From Pseudolabrys sp. (lineage in GTDB: Bacteria; Pseudomonadota; Alphaproteobacteria; Rhizobiales; Xanthobacteraceae), in contig JADGGK010000020.1 in NCBI GenBank assembly GCA_019689975.1, forward strand, positions 1 through 42,036: a DNA stretch of 42,036 bases. Direction: 5' to 3'. The stretch's first letter is position 1. Every line of letters begins with the position of its first letter. The translations under genes were made by a program, and so were the position numbers. The notes under the pieces are model-generated. The model did no database searches, was not told the DNA's origin, and saw only the letters and a program-made list of their open reading frames with translations. Positions 1 through 8,339 of this stretch are shown one piece after another.

Positions 1-58
1 TCCGGATGTCCGCAACCGCGCACGCACCGGCGCGCGCCATTCCGCGACGAGACGAGGT

Positions 59-1156
59 TCAGGTGGCGAAGCGGAAATGCATGACGTCGCCGTCGGCGAC
101 CACGTAATCCTTGCCTTCGAGCCGCAGTTTGCCAGCCTCGCGCGCGCCCGCTTCGCCGCCGCAGGCGACGTAGTCCTCATAGGCGATGGTCTCGGCACGG
201 ATGAACCCGCGTTCGAAGTCGCTGTGGATGATGCCGGCGGCCTGCGGCGCGCGGGTGCCCGCCGGCACCGTCCAGGCGCGCGTCTCCTTGGGACCGGCGG
301 TGAAGAACGTGACCAGGCGCAACAGCGCGTAGCCGGCGCGGATCAGCCGGTCGAGGCCCGCCTCCGCCAGCCCCACCGCGGCCAGATAATCCCCGCGTTC
401 GGCCGCCGGCATCAGCGCGATTTCCGACTCGATCTTGGCCGAGATCACCACGCAGCCGGCGCCTTCCGAGCGCGCACGCTCCGCCACCCTGCGCGAGAAG
501 ACATTGCCCGTCCCCGCCGCGCCCTCATCGACATTGCAGACATAGAGGACCGGCAACGCGGTGAGCAGGCCGAGCCCGCGCAACAGCTTCTCCTCCTCCG
601 GCTTGCGTTCGAGCGCGCGCGCCGGCCGGCCCGCGCGCAGCAAAGCCAGCGCGCGCCGGATCAAATCGCGCGTGCCGAGCGCCTCCTTGTCGCCGCTCTT
701 GGCCTTCTTCTCCAGCGCCTCCGCCCGCCGCTCCAGGCTTTCGAGGTCGGCAAGCATCAGCTCGGTCTCGACCGTCTCGATATCGGCGATGGGATCGATG
801 CGGCCCTCGACATGAGTGACGTCGGCGCCCTCGAAACAGCGCACCACGTGCGCCACGGCGTCGACCTCGCGGATGGCCGCGAGAAACTGATTGCCCAAGC
901 CTTCGCCCTTGGACGCGCCGCGCACGAGCCCTGCGATATCGACGAAGGTGAGCCGGGTCGGCACGATCTGCGCCGACTGCGCGAGCCGAGCGAGCACCGT
1001 AAGCCGCGGGTCAGGCACGGCCACGTCGCCGACATTGGGCTCGATGGTGCAGAACGGATAATTGGCGGCCTGGGCGGCCGCCGTCTCGGTGAGCGCGTTG
1101 AAGAGCGTGGACTTGCCGACATTCGGCAGGCCGATGATACCGCATTTGAAGCCCAT
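59..1156 (-). CDS. ychF: Redox-regulated ATPase YchF (Obg-family P-loop protein)
   Basis: This 365-residue protein is full length for YchF/OLA1, a ribosome-associated cytoplasmic ATPase of the Obg-related group. The P-loop GLPNVGKS lies at residues 9-16 and the G3 motif DIAGL at about 73-77. The usual NKxD motif is replaced by NVDE near residue 209, the change known to shift this family from GTP to ATP. A helical region follows, and the last 85 residues form a TGS-type domain ending in a GDVMHFRF stretch. The gene lies 24 bp downstream of pth on the same strand; a pth-ychF pair is common in bacteria and suggests co-transcription. Nothing in it looks damaged. Family assignment is secure; its physiological role here is known only by analogy. 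Confidence 0.97.
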   Translation of the reverse strand: MGFKCGIIGLPNVGKSTLFNALTETAAAQAANYPFCTIEPNVGDVAVPDPRLTVLARLAQSAQIVPTRLTFVDIAGLVRGASKGEGLGNQFLAAIREVDAVAHVVRCFEGADVTHVEGRIDPIADIETVETELMLADLESLERRAEALEKKAKSGDKEALGTRDLIRRALALLRAGRPARALERKPEEEKLLRGLGLLTALPVLYVCNVDEGAAGTGNVFSRRVAERARSEGAGCVVISAKIESEIALMPAAERGDYLAAVGLAEAGLDRLIRAGYALLRLVTFFTAGPKETRAWTVPAGTRAPQAAGIIHSDFERGFIRAETIAYEDYVACGGEAGAREAGKLRLEGKDYVVADGDVMHFRFAT

Positions 1157-1180
1157 GAAGAACTTTCCGCGTTGGCCGCA

Positions 1181-1789
1181 TCAACGATCGCCGTGCACGC
1201 CGCCGCCTGCGAGCAGACCCTTCGCGTCCATGGCGAGATGCACGCGGTTCTGGAAGGTCGCATCCTTGCCCTCGACCAGCAACGCGGCGTTGTCGGCGAT
1301 GACGTCGCACAGCGCCTCGACCCAGGGCCATTCCTCGCGGGAGAAATCGCTTAGCACATGGCTCGGGACGAGTTCCTTCGCATTCGGCTTGCCGATGCCG
1401 ATCCTTACTCGTTTGTAGGCATTGCCGATCGCCGCCGTGATCGAGCGCAGTCCGTTGTGGCCGGCGTCGCTGCCCCCGGTCTTCACCCGCACCTTGGCTG
1501 GCGGCAGGTCAACCTCGTCGTGAAACGCCACGACCTCGCCGGGCGCAAGCTTGTAGAAATGCGCCGCCTCCTGCACGGCGCGTCCCGACTCATTCATGAA
1601 CGTGCCGGGCAGGAGCAGCAGAACGCGCTCGCCGCCGAGCGCGCCGTCGGCGGCGACGCCCTGGAAGCGCCGTCTCCAGGGAGCGAGGCGGTGGCGGCGC
1701 GCGATCGCCTGCACCGCCATGAAACCGATATTGTGGCGGTTGCCCGCATGCCGCGTGCCCGGATTGCCGAGGCCGACGAACAAGAGCAT
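1181..1789 (-). CDS. pth: Peptidyl-tRNA hydrolase
   Basis: The product cleaves peptidyl-tRNA released by abortive translation and recycles the tRNA in the cytoplasm. The N-terminus [10 protein letters not shown], the RHNIGF motif with the probable catalytic His19, the FMNESGRAV motif and the [18 protein letters not shown] segment with the conserved Asp are all present and in order. At 202 residues it matches the usual size. It is preceded by rplY, 69 bp away on the same strand, and followed by ychF, giving an rplY-pth-ychF run typical of alphaproteobacteria. The rplY-pth gap holds a GC-rich inverted repeat (GGCCCC/GGGGCC, about 1832-1852) without a T-run, so read-through is likely. Confidence 0.97.
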   Translation of the reverse strand: MLLFVGLGNPGTRHAGNRHNIGFMAVQAIARRHRLAPWRRRFQGVAADGALGGERVLLLLPGTFMNESGRAVQEAAHFYKLAPGEVVAFHDEVDLPPAKVRVKTGGSDAGHNGLRSITAAIGNAYKRVRIGIGKPNAKELVPSHVLSDFSREEWPWVEALCDVIADNAALLVEGKDATFQNRVHLAMDAKGLLAGGGVHGDR

Positions 1790-1858
1790 GGCATCAACAG
1801 CCGCGCGGCCGCCCCGGTTCGAGCAGGAAGGGGCCCCCCGTGAGGCGGGGCCACGGCG

Positions 1859-2599
1859 TCACTTCTTTTCGGCCTTCGCCGGCGCGGCGGCGGCCGGCGC
1901 GGCAGCCGCGGCGGGCGCCGCGCCTGGCGCGGCACCGCCAGCGGCAGGCGCCGCTTCCGTGCCGGGAACCGCGGCGGCAGCGGCGGCGGCCGCGGCGGCA
2001 GCGGCCTCGGCCGCAGCCTTCATTTCCTCCGCATAGCCCGACGGCGGAACGACCGTGACCAGCGTCATGTCGGGCCGTCCGACGACACGGCTGTTAGCCG
2101 GCAAGGCGATGTCGCTAAGATGCTTGGAATGGCCGATCTCGAGTCCGGCGATGTCGACCTCGATCGCTTCGGGAATGTGGTCGGCGGGGCAGATCACCTC
2201 GACGCTGTGGGTGACGATGTTGACCGCGCCCCCGCGCTTGACCCCCGGCGACTGGTCGGCGTTGAGCACGTGCAAGGGCACGCGCACGCGGATCGTCGAT
2301 CCTTCCGACACGCGCAGGAAATCCACGTGCATCGGCAGGTCCTTGACCGCGTCGAGCTGGAAATCGCGCGGGATCACCCGGTGTTTTTCCCCGTCCACGT
2401 CGAGCTCGTAGAGCGTGGTCAGGAAGCGGCCGCCATAGATGCGCTTCTTCAACTCGTCATGCTCGATGAGCACCATGAGCGGGGGCTTGTTCTCGCCGTA
2501 GATCACGCCCGGCACGCGGCCGGCGCGACGCGCGGCCCGCGCGGCCCCCTTGCCGCCTTTCGGACGCGCCGTCGCCTTCATTTGCAGCACGGTCGCCAT
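1859..2599 (-). CDS. rplY: 50S ribosomal protein L25 / general stress protein Ctc
   Basis: This is the long Ctc type of L25 (246 residues), the 5S rRNA-binding protein of the large ribosomal subunit. Residues 1-95 or so form the L25 beta-barrel (KGGKGAARAARRAGRVPGVIYG, then the VDFLRVSEG region), followed by the TL5-type C-terminal beta domain with VEVICPADHIPEAIEVD. After about residue 195 the protein becomes low-complexity: a run of alanines, then an Ala/Pro/Gly stretch ending in KAEKK. The short E. coli L25 lacks the C-terminal domain. The start has a GAGGCG ribosome binding site about 5 bp upstream. A terminator-like hairpin sits just before that site and may separate the gene from ubiK or act as a leader element. 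Confidence 0.95.
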   Translation of the reverse strand: MATVLQMKATARPKGGKGAARAARRAGRVPGVIYGENKPPLMVLIEHDELKKRIYGGRFLTTLYELDVDGEKHRVIPRDFQLDAVKDLPMHVDFLRVSEGSTIRVRVPLHVLNADQSPGVKRGGAVNIVTHSVEVICPADHIPEAIEVDIAGLEIGHSKHLSDIALPANSRVVGRPDMTLVTVVPPSGYAEEMKAAAEAAAAAAAAAAAAVPGTEAAPAAGGAAPGAAPAAAAAPAAAAPAKAEKK

Positions 2600-2623
2600 C
2601 GTTCGCCTCGTGCAAGTCTATGG

Positions 2624-2645
2624 AAAAAGGCGGCTTTTGGCCGCC
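2624..2645 (-). terminator. Intrinsic terminator-like hairpin between ubiK and rplY
   Basis: Read on the minus strand, a perfect 6-bp stem GGCGGC/GCCGCC with a 5-nt loop (CAAAA) is followed at once by TTTTT. It lies downstream of ubiK and ends only 24 nt before the rplY start codon. It could end the ubiK transcript, or act as a leader attenuator for rplY if the rplY promoter lies upstream of it. The stem is short but GC-only and the T-run is correctly placed. Confidence 0.6.
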
Positions 2646-2737
2646 CCCACCGCGGCATGCCTCCAGGGGTGTCCGGGGCCGCGTGGTCGCGCAGGCTTAT
2701 AGCCGCGCGCACGCGCGAGGGCAAGGAAACCAAGCCG

Positions 2738-3019
2738 CTAGGCCGATGCGGAGGGCTCCGCGGTACCCGGCCTGTCCGCCTTGCCTTCCAGGGCGGCGAT
2801 GCGCGCCCTGAGCGCTTCGTTCTCTTCGCGCGCAAGCCGAGCCATTTCCTTGACGGCCTCGAACTCTTCGCGTTGGACCACGTCGAGCTCGCGCAGCACG
2901 CGCTCGGCCTGGGTCCGCAGCAGCGTGTCGAATTCGCGCCGCACGCCCTGCGCGAGACCGGCGGCATCGTTCATCAGCCGCGCGAGCTCGTCGAAAAAGC
3001 GATTACTGGTCTGGGTCAT
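2738..3019 (-). CDS. ubiK: UbiK-family ubiquinone biosynthesis accessory factor (BMFP/YqiC)
   Basis: This 93-residue protein belongs to the BMFP/UbiK family, small coiled-coil proteins that assist the late hydroxylation steps of ubiquinone synthesis in enterobacteria. It opens with TSNRFFDELARLMNDAAG, followed by an amphipathic helix, then the family hallmark VQREEFEAVKEMARLAREENEAL, a C-terminal coiled coil likely to trimerise. The last 15 residues are disordered. It is divergent from lgt, the start codons being about 105 bp apart. The window also carries ubiA but far away, so a shared operon is not implied. The role in quinone synthesis is by homology and has been shown mainly in gammaproteobacteria. 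Confidence 0.88.
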   Translation of the reverse strand: MTQTSNRFFDELARLMNDAAGLAQGVRREFDTLLRTQAERVLRELDVVQREEFEAVKEMARLAREENEALRARIAALEGKADRPGTAEPSASA

Positions 3020-3124
3020 GGATCGCTGCCCCGTTCACGACATTAAATGACGGTCGGGTCATCCCGCCGCAAGAGGCGACATGCTAACACCGGACCGGGC
3101 GACTCGCGCACGAGCGGCACCGCA

Positions 3125-3949
3125 ATGCCCTGGCACCTCATCCCTTATCCGCAGATCGATCCGATCCTGGTCCGCATCGGTCCCTTGGCCGTGCGATGGT
3201 ATGCGCTCGCCTATATCGCCGGCATCCTGCTCGGCTGGCTCTACGCCCGGGCCTTGATCCGCAACCAACGGCATTGGGGCGGACCGGCGCCGATGACGCT
3301 CGCCGATTTCGACGACTTCGTGCTCTGGGTCACGCTCGGCATCATCCTCGGCGGCCGCGCCGGCTACGTCCTGTTCTACAATCTTCCCCACTTTCTCGCG
3401 CATCCGGTCGAGATCGTCGCGCTGTGGCACGGCGGCATGTCGTTTCACGGCGGATTCACCGGTTGCGTGCTGGCGGTGGTGCTGTTCGCGCGCCGACGCG
3501 GCGTCTCGGTGCTCTCGCTCGGCGACGTCACCTGCGCGGTGGGACCGATCGGCCTGTTTCTCGGTCGGCTGGCGAATTTCGTCAACGGCGAATTGTGGGG
3601 CAGACCGACGGACGTCCCCTGGGCCATGATCTTTCCCGGCGGCGGCGCGGTGCCGCGCCATCCGAGCCAGCTCTATGAAGCCGCGCTCGAAGGTCTGGCG
3701 CTGCTCGCCCTGCTCTGGCTCCTGATCCGCGCCGGCGCGCTCAGGCGTCCGGGTCTGGTCGTCGGCGCCTTCGCGTGCGGTTATGCGGTCGCGCGCATCG
3801 CCTGCGAATTCTTCCGTGAGCCCGACGTCCAGCTCGGCTTCCTGTGGGGCGGCATCACCATGGGGCAACTGCTGTCGATACCCCTGTTCTTCGTCGGTCT
3901 CGCCTTCATCCTTTACGCCGCCCGCCACGGACCGCCACGGAAAGCGTGA
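3125..3949 (+). CDS. lgt: Prolipoprotein diacylglyceryl transferase
   Basis: Lgt transfers diacylglycerol from phosphatidylglycerol to the lipobox cysteine of prolipoproteins at the inner membrane. The start at 3125 ([21 protein letters not shown]) gives the usual alphaproteobacterial N-terminus and 274 residues; an in-frame ATG 78 bp upstream would add 26 basic residues with no family match. About seven hydrophobic segments are visible. Key motifs are [12 protein letters not shown], with the essential His, and the Lgt signature [15 protein letters not shown], with the catalytic Arg and Asn region. A methyltransferase gene follows after 24 bp, suggesting an operon. The window encodes at least two clear lipobox proteins (6315-7052 and 29849-31213) that would be substrates. 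Confidence 0.96.
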   Translation: MPWHLIPYPQIDPILVRIGPLAVRWYALAYIAGILLGWLYARALIRNQRHWGGPAPMTLADFDDFVLWVTLGIILGGRAGYVLFYNLPHFLAHPVEIVALWHGGMSFHGGFTGCVLAVVLFARRRGVSVLSLGDVTCAVGPIGLFLGRLANFVNGELWGRPTDVPWAMIFPGGGAVPRHPSQLYEAALEGLALLALLWLLIRAGALRRPGLVVGAFACGYAVARIACEFFREPDVQLGFLWGGITMGQLLSIPLFFVGLAFILYAARHGPPRKA

Positions 3950-3973
3950 TAAATTTCGCGCGGAGGACTTGGC

Positions 3974-5068
3974 ATGGCGCAGGTCACGCCGCTCGAAGCA
4001 GACATCCGCCGCCGCATCGCTGCCGCGGGACCCATGCCGGTCGGCGAATACATGTCGCTCTGTCTGCTCGATCCGGCGCACGGCTACTATACGACCCGCG
4101 ACCCGATCGGCGCCGGCGGGGACTTCGTCACCGCACCGGAAGTAAGCCAGATGTTCGGCGAACTGATCGGCTTGTGGATGGCCGCGGTCTGGAAGCAGAT
4201 GGGGTCGCCTTCGCCGGTCCGCGTCGTCGAGCTCGGGCCCGGGCGCGGCACGCTGATGAAAGATGCCCTGCGTGCGCTCAAAGTGATGCCCGGTTTCAGC
4301 GAGGCGATCACGCTGCACTTCGTCGAAATCAATCCAATCCTGAAGGCGACGCAGCAACGCACGCTCGAGGGCGCGCCGCAGCAGAAATCCTGGCACGGCT
4401 CGCTCGCCGAGGTTCCCTCCGGGCCCGCGATCATCGTTGCCAATGAATTCTTCGATGCGCTGCCGGTGAATCAGGCGGTCAAGCGCGCCGACGGCTGGCA
4501 TCACCGCTGCGTCGACGTGGGCGCCGACGGCAGGCTTGCTTTCACCGTGGCGGCCGAGCCGATCCCGCATTTTTCCGCGATAGTGCCCCCGGCGCTGCGC
4601 GACGCGCCCCTCGAGTCGATCTTCGAATGGCGCGACGACAAAATCGCGATGGATCTCGGCAAACGCATCGCCGACCAAGGAGGCGCCGCCCTGGTCATCG
4701 ACTACGGTCACACGGAAAGCGCGTTGGGCGACACGCTGCAGGCGGTCGCTCGACACGCCTTCGCCGACGCGCTGAGCGCCCCGGGCACCGTCGACCTCAC
4801 CGCGCATGTCGATTTCGAGGCGCTCGCCAAGGCCGTGGAGGCCATGGGTGCACAGGGTCATGGACCGATCGTGCAGGCGCAATTGCTGCGCCGGCTCGGC
4901 ATCGAAACGCGCGCGGCCGCGCTCAAGGCCAAGGCCGACCACGCCCGCGCCGCCGAAATCGACCTCGCGCTCGCGCGCCTGATCGGCGCCGGCCGCAGCG
5001 GCATGGGCATGCTGTTCAAGGCCGCGGCCTTCACCCATCCGGCGCTCGGCACGCCGCCCGCCTTCTAA
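3974..5068 (+). CDS. Class I SAM-dependent methyltransferase, MidA/NDUFAF7 family
   Basis: The 364-residue protein matches the COG1565 family. Human NDUFAF7 from this family methylates an arginine of the NDUFS2 subunit of respiratory complex I, and bacterial members are assumed to act on protein arginines. Visible features are the N-terminal MPVGEYMSLCLLDPAHGYYTT signature, GDFVTAPEVSQMFGELIG, the SAM-binding loop VVELGPGRGTLMKDALRAL, LHFVEINPIL, and the NEFFDALPVNQ motif. It begins after a good GGAGG site and lies 24 bp after lgt. A lgt-methyltransferase-pgeF order is common in Hyphomicrobiales. The target in this organism is unknown; complex I is the inference. Confidence 0.9.
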   Translation: MAQVTPLEADIRRRIAAAGPMPVGEYMSLCLLDPAHGYYTTRDPIGAGGDFVTAPEVSQMFGELIGLWMAAVWKQMGSPSPVRVVELGPGRGTLMKDALRALKVMPGFSEAITLHFVEINPILKATQQRTLEGAPQQKSWHGSLAEVPSGPAIIVANEFFDALPVNQAVKRADGWHHRCVDVGADGRLAFTVAAEPIPHFSAIVPPALRDAPLESIFEWRDDKIAMDLGKRIADQGGAALVIDYGHTESALGDTLQAVARHAFADALSAPGTVDLTAHVDFEALAKAVEAMGAQGHGPIVQAQLLRRLGIETRAAALKAKADHARAAEIDLALARLIGAGRSGMGMLFKAAAFTHPALGTPPAF

Positions 5069-5090
5069 CTGCGGCTCGCCGTGGCATTGA

Positions 5091-5340
5091 CCCGTCATGG
5101 CGCGCGGCAGCAACGCCATTCCGAACGGCCCGTCATTGCCCGCCCCTCGCGCGCCCGAGCATCCTTCCCCGTCATTGCAAGCCCGAGCGCATTGCGAGCC
5201 CAAGCGCAAGCGAGGGCGAAGCAACCCGGAATGGGCGGTGCCGCAATGACCGCGCGCCGCGCCTGCGGCACGCAATGGGCCTGGATTGCTTCGTCGCCCC
5301 ATCGGGGCTCCTCGCAATGACGGCGCCGGGTCGATCCGAT
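5091..5340 (+). repeat. Composite palindromic repeat block (CGTCATTGC / GCAATGACG type)
   Basis: The 357-bp gap between the methyltransferase and pgeF is mostly occupied by imperfect inverted repeats. The outermost clear arms are CCGTCATTGCAAG at 5169-5181 and CTCGCAATGACGG at 5311-5323, complementary at 12 of 13 positions. Inside lie GGCGAAGCAACCCGG and CTGGATTGCTTCGTCG, which also pair partly. Two further CCGTCATTG- or CCGTCATGG-type half elements occur at 5091 and 5130, so the block is nested. Similar but more decayed copies occur at 29666 and 31724. Such elements are widespread between genes in Bradyrhizobium-like genomes; they are non-coding, and transcripts could fold into long hairpins. 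Confidence 0.75.
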
Positions 5341-5425
5341 CGCGACCCGCGCCCGCCGGCGGCGGGCTTTCTCCCGCGCCGTGCGATGCACTCGCAATCG
5401 GCATCCTTCCTGCTATGGTGGCGCC

Positions 5426-6193
5426 ATGCTGCAGGCCGGTTCGCTCGCGCGGCTCGCGCACGTCCGCCACGGTTTCTTCACGCGCGCAGGCGGCGTGTCG
5501 CTCGGCGTCTATGCGAGCCTGAACTGCGGCATCGGCTCGCGCGATGCGCCCGACCGGGTGGCCGAGAACCGCGCGCGCGCGGCGACCGCGCTCGGGGTTA
5601 CGCCAGAACGATTGCTTACGCCCTATCAGCTCCATTCGCCCGCGGTCGTGATCGCCGAGACGCCGTGGGCGCGCGACAGCCGGCCGCGCGCCGACGCGGT
5701 GGTGACGCGGCGTCGCGGGCTTGCCGTCGGCGTCTCGACCGCGGACTGCGGTCCGCTGTTGCTCGCCGACGGCGAAGCGGGTGTCGTCGGCGCCGCGCAT
5801 GCCGGCTGGCGCGGTGCGCTCGGCGGCGTGGTGGAAGCGGTGATCGCGGCGATGGAGCAACTCGGCGCCGCGCGTCAGCGCATCGTTGCCGCGCTCGGAC
5901 CGACCATTCGACAGCCGCATTACGAGGTGGGGCCGGAACTGGTCGAGCGCTTCCTCGCGCACGATCCCGCCAACGCGTGTTTTTTCGCGCCGTCCTCGCG
6001 CGCGAACCATGCCCTCTTCGATCTCCCCGGTTATATCGCGCGCCGCGTGCGGCAGGCGGGCGTCATTCATTTCGAGGACCTCGGGCTGTGCACCTACGGC
6101 GAGCCGACGCGCTTCTTCAGCTATCGGCGGGCGACGCATCGCGGCGAACCGGACTATGGACGGCACGTCAACGCCATCGCGCTCGTGGACTGA
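5426..6193 (+). CDS. pgeF: Peptidoglycan editing factor PgeF (YfiH, multicopper polyphenol oxidoreductase fold)
   Basis: PgeF removes misincorporated residues, such as L-Ser in place of L-Ala, from UDP-MurNAc peptide precursors in the cytoplasm. The 255-residue protein from the ATG at 5426 starts MLQAGSLARLAHVRHGFFTRAGG, the family N-terminus; an earlier ATG would add 15 unrelated residues. The zinc site is complete: the His of LHSPAVV, the Cys of STADCGPLLLAD and the His of GAAHAGWRGA. The C-terminus contains LCTYGEPTRFFSYRR, also conserved. It lies just after the palindromic repeat block, with the start about 85 bp past its end, so it may have its own promoter. A lipoprotein gene follows by 121 bp. 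Older annotations call this family laccase-domain protein. Confidence 0.94.
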   Translation: MLQAGSLARLAHVRHGFFTRAGGVSLGVYASLNCGIGSRDAPDRVAENRARAATALGVTPERLLTPYQLHSPAVVIAETPWARDSRPRADAVVTRRRGLAVGVSTADCGPLLLADGEAGVVGAAHAGWRGALGGVVEAVIAAMEQLGAARQRIVAALGPTIRQPHYEVGPELVERFLAHDPANACFFAPSSRANHALFDLPGYIARRVRQAGVIHFEDLGLCTYGEPTRFFSYRRATHRGEPDYGRHVNAIALVD

Positions 6194-6314
6194 CGAGCGA
6201 CCGCGAAGAGGAGCGTGCGAGCCGCGCCGTGCTGGACTCCCCCTGCACATTGCGGCTAGCCTCGCGCCAAGGCCGGAAATGACAGCTCGAAGCCACGGCC
6301 GCAGGGACGCTATA

Positions 6315-7052
6315 ATGATCCGTCGCGATGCGCGTGCGAGCGGCACCGCGGCCTGCCGAGCCCGCCGACAAGCCCTTCTTGCCGCCATGCTGTGCGCGGC
6401 CGCGCTTGCGGGTTGTGACGAAAACGCCGCGCCGCATCTTTCGGCGGCCTCGCCGCGCGGTGCCAGCATCGCCTTCGAATCGATCGACGGGCCGCCCCCG
6501 GTCCTTTTCCACAAGCTGGTGCAATACCTGAACGAGGAGGCGCAGACGCGGAGGCTTGCGGTTGTCGCGCGCGCGAGCCCGGCGGCGTTTCGCGTGCGCG
6601 GCTATCTCGCCGCGGCGGCGATCCGCGGCACCACGACGGTGTTCTGGGTGTGGGACCTGTTCGACCGCGAGCAGCGCCGCCGCCTGCGCGTGAGCGGAAG
6701 CCAGACCGCGCGGGGCGGCACCGGCGACGCCTGGCAGGTCGTCGACGACACGGTGTTGCGCGGCATCGCGCGCAGCAGCATCGAGGAGCTCGCCGCATTC
6801 TTGACCTCGCCCGCGATCACTCCGGGGGCGCCGGAAGCGACGGACGCGCCGCAGGTGGCGCTGGCCGTGCCGCCAACCCACGGCAGCCTCGGCCCCGCGG
6901 GCATCACCGCCGCAGGGGAACGCGAAACCGGGCCGCCGCCCGCAGCCGCGCCGCGTCTCGTCTCCGCGCCGCTGCCGCACCGACCCCCGGCGCCGGCGCA
7001 GGCACTGTCGCGAGCCGAGGCGGTGGCCGTGGCCGCCGCAGGGCCGCATTGA
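6315..7052 (+). CDS. Predicted lipoprotein of unknown function
   Basis: A 245-residue protein with a basic N-terminus, a hydrophobic stretch LLAAMLCAAA and a lipobox LAGC with Cys34, so it is probably processed by Lgt and LspA. The mature part has a folded region (about 50-165) with KLVQYLNEEAQTRRLAVV and FWVWDLFDREQRRRLRVSG, then a Pro/Ala-rich tail from about 170 that is likely disordered. I do not recognise a characterised family; proteins of this kind occur downstream of pgeF in related genomes. The start is uncertain: an in-frame ATG at 6279 exists, but the long basic extension it adds would be unusual for a signal peptide. It sits between pgeF and prs. Asp at +2 after the Cys could, by E. 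coli rules, favour inner-membrane retention; that rule may not hold here. Confidence 0.75.
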   Translation: MIRRDARASGTAACRARRQALLAAMLCAAALAGCDENAAPHLSAASPRGASIAFESIDGPPPVLFHKLVQYLNEEAQTRRLAVVARASPAAFRVRGYLAAAAIRGTTTVFWVWDLFDREQRRRLRVSGSQTARGGTGDAWQVVDDTVLRGIARSSIEELAAFLTSPAITPGAPEATDAPQVALAVPPTHGSLGPAGITAAGERETGPPPAAAPRLVSAPLPHRPPAPAQALSRAEAVAVAAAGPH

Positions 7053-7187
7053 CGGCGCGCCGCCCACGCCGAAAAGCCTCGGGACAACGATTTTCTCCCG
7101 TATTGCCGACCCCCCGCCCTGTTGTTATGACCACCTCGCGTGAGCGCCCGGCGTCGATCCGGAGGGGCGCAATGCGAGGATTTCCGA

Positions 7188-8141
7188 ATGACCGGCAATA
7201 ACGGGGCGATCAAGCTCGTCGCCGGCAATTCCAATCCTGCGCTGGCGGCGGGGATCGCCGACTACCTCAAGATTCCCTTGGCCAAGGCGGTGGTTAAACG
7301 CTTCGCCGACATGGAGGTTTTCGTCGAGATCCAGGAGAACATGCGCGGCACCGACGTGTTCGTGATCCAGTCGACCTCCTATCCGGCCAACGACCATTTG
7401 ATGGAGCTGCTGATCATCATCGATGCGCTGCGGCGCTCGTCGGCGCGCCGCATCACCGCGGTGATCCCCTATTTCGGCTATGCCCGGCAGGACCGCAAGC
7501 CGGGCCCGCGCACGCCGATCTCGGCCAAGCTCGTCGCCAATCTCATCACCCGCGCGGGCGCCGACCGGGTCATGACCCTCGACCTGCACGCCGGGCAGAT
7601 CCAGGGCTTCTTCGACATTCCGACCGACAATCTCTACGCCTCGCCGCTGATGGTGCGCGATATTCGCGAGCGCCTGCCGCTCGACAACGTCATGGTGGTA
7701 TCTCCCGACGTGGGCGGCGTTGCGCGCGCGCGCGGATTCGCCAAACGCATCAACGCGCCGCTTGCCATTGTCGACAAACGGCGCGAACGCCCGGGCGAAT
7801 CCGAAGTGATGAACGTGATCGGCGAGGTCGCGGGGCGCATCTGCGTGCTGGTCGACGACATCGTCGATTCCGGCGGAACCCTCATCAATGCGGCCGACGC
7901 GCTGCTGGCCCAAGGCGCGGAAGCGGTCTACGCCTATATCAGCCATGGGGTGCTCTCGGGAGACGCGGCCAAGCGCATCGCCAGGTCGCGGCTCAAGGAG
8001 CTGGTCATCACCGACTCGATCCAGCCCACCAAGGACGTGCTCGCTGCCGGCAATGTGCGCACCTTGCCGATCGCGCCGCTGATCGGCGAGGCCATCGGTC
8101 GCACGGCGAATGAAGAGTCGGTCTCCAGCCTGTTCGACTAA
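7188..8141 (+). CDS. prs: Ribose-phosphate pyrophosphokinase
   Basis: Prs makes PRPP from ribose 5-phosphate and ATP for nucleotide, histidine, tryptophan and NAD synthesis. The 317-residue product from the ATG at 7188 ([20 protein letters not shown]) has the expected size; a GTG 48 bp upstream would add a non-family extension. Conserved motifs are [22 protein letters not shown], which binds ATP, the [14 protein letters not shown] segment, [18 protein letters not shown], and the PRPP loop [11 protein letters not shown]. All key residues look intact. The ribosome binding site is probably the AGGA about 9 bp before the start. The gene stands alone, with a 339-bp non-coding gap after it. Confidence 0.97.
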   Translation: MTGNNGAIKLVAGNSNPALAAGIADYLKIPLAKAVVKRFADMEVFVEIQENMRGTDVFVIQSTSYPANDHLMELLIIIDALRRSSARRITAVIPYFGYARQDRKPGPRTPISAKLVANLITRAGADRVMTLDLHAGQIQGFFDIPTDNLYASPLMVRDIRERLPLDNVMVVSPDVGGVARARGFAKRINAPLAIVDKRRERPGESEVMNVIGEVAGRICVLVDDIVDSGGTLINAADALLAQGAEAVYAYISHGVLSGDAAKRIARSRLKELVITDSIQPTKDVLAAGNVRTLPIAPLIGEAIGRTANEESVSSLFD

Positions 8142-8295
8142 CCGGATCTCCCGACGCCGCGCCGGCGCACCTTGCCGCCGCGCAGGGAGTCGGCGCGACG
8201 CGTTATCCACTGAAAAAATCGCAACGGTCGCAGCATAGGCTGTGGAATCTTGATTCCGCTGGATTGCATCGCCGGCGCAAATCACGGCTCACTCG

Positions 8296-8310
8296 AGGCA
8301 AATGATGCCT
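8296..8310. promoter_or_regulatory. Inverted repeat (possible operator) abutting a -35 box
   Basis: AGGCA-N5-TGCCT is a perfect inverted repeat directly followed by the candidate -35 hexamer at 8311. The position would suit an activator or repressor of the YbjN gene. Arms are only 5 bp, so chance is possible. Confidence 0.35.
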
Positions 8311-8339
8311 TTGGCGGGCGGAATCGAGCGAGTTATAGT
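8311..8339 (+). promoter_or_regulatory. Candidate sigma70-type promoter for the YbjN gene
   Basis: TTGGCG (8311-8316) and TATAGT (8334-8339) are separated by exactly 17 bp, matching 4 of 6 and 5 of 6 consensus bases. Transcription would start near 8346. The first transcribed bases then include CCCTGA-N6-TCAGGG (8348-8365), a 6-bp stem with a 6-nt loop, and the untranslated leader would be about 135 nt. This is a motif reading only. Confidence 0.5.

Noticed and set aside
77-1354. Long plus-strand open frame opposite ychF and pth
   Set aside because: Arg/His/Asp-rich composition typical of antisense frames in GC-rich DNA; the minus strand encodes clear YchF and Pth.
6311-6316. Perfect TATAAT
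   Set aside because: It overlaps the probable ATG of the lipoprotein gene and no suitable -35 lies 16-18 bp upstream; it would only work for a leaderless or later start, for which there is no support.
3059-6514. 1151-codon minus-strand open frame
   Set aside because: It lies opposite lgt, the methyltransferase and pgeF, all with intact family motifs, and its translation is low-complexity and Arg-rich.
8203-8211. DnaA-box-like TTATCCACT
   Set aside because: A single near-match without clustering, AT-rich unwinding region or origin-linked genes.
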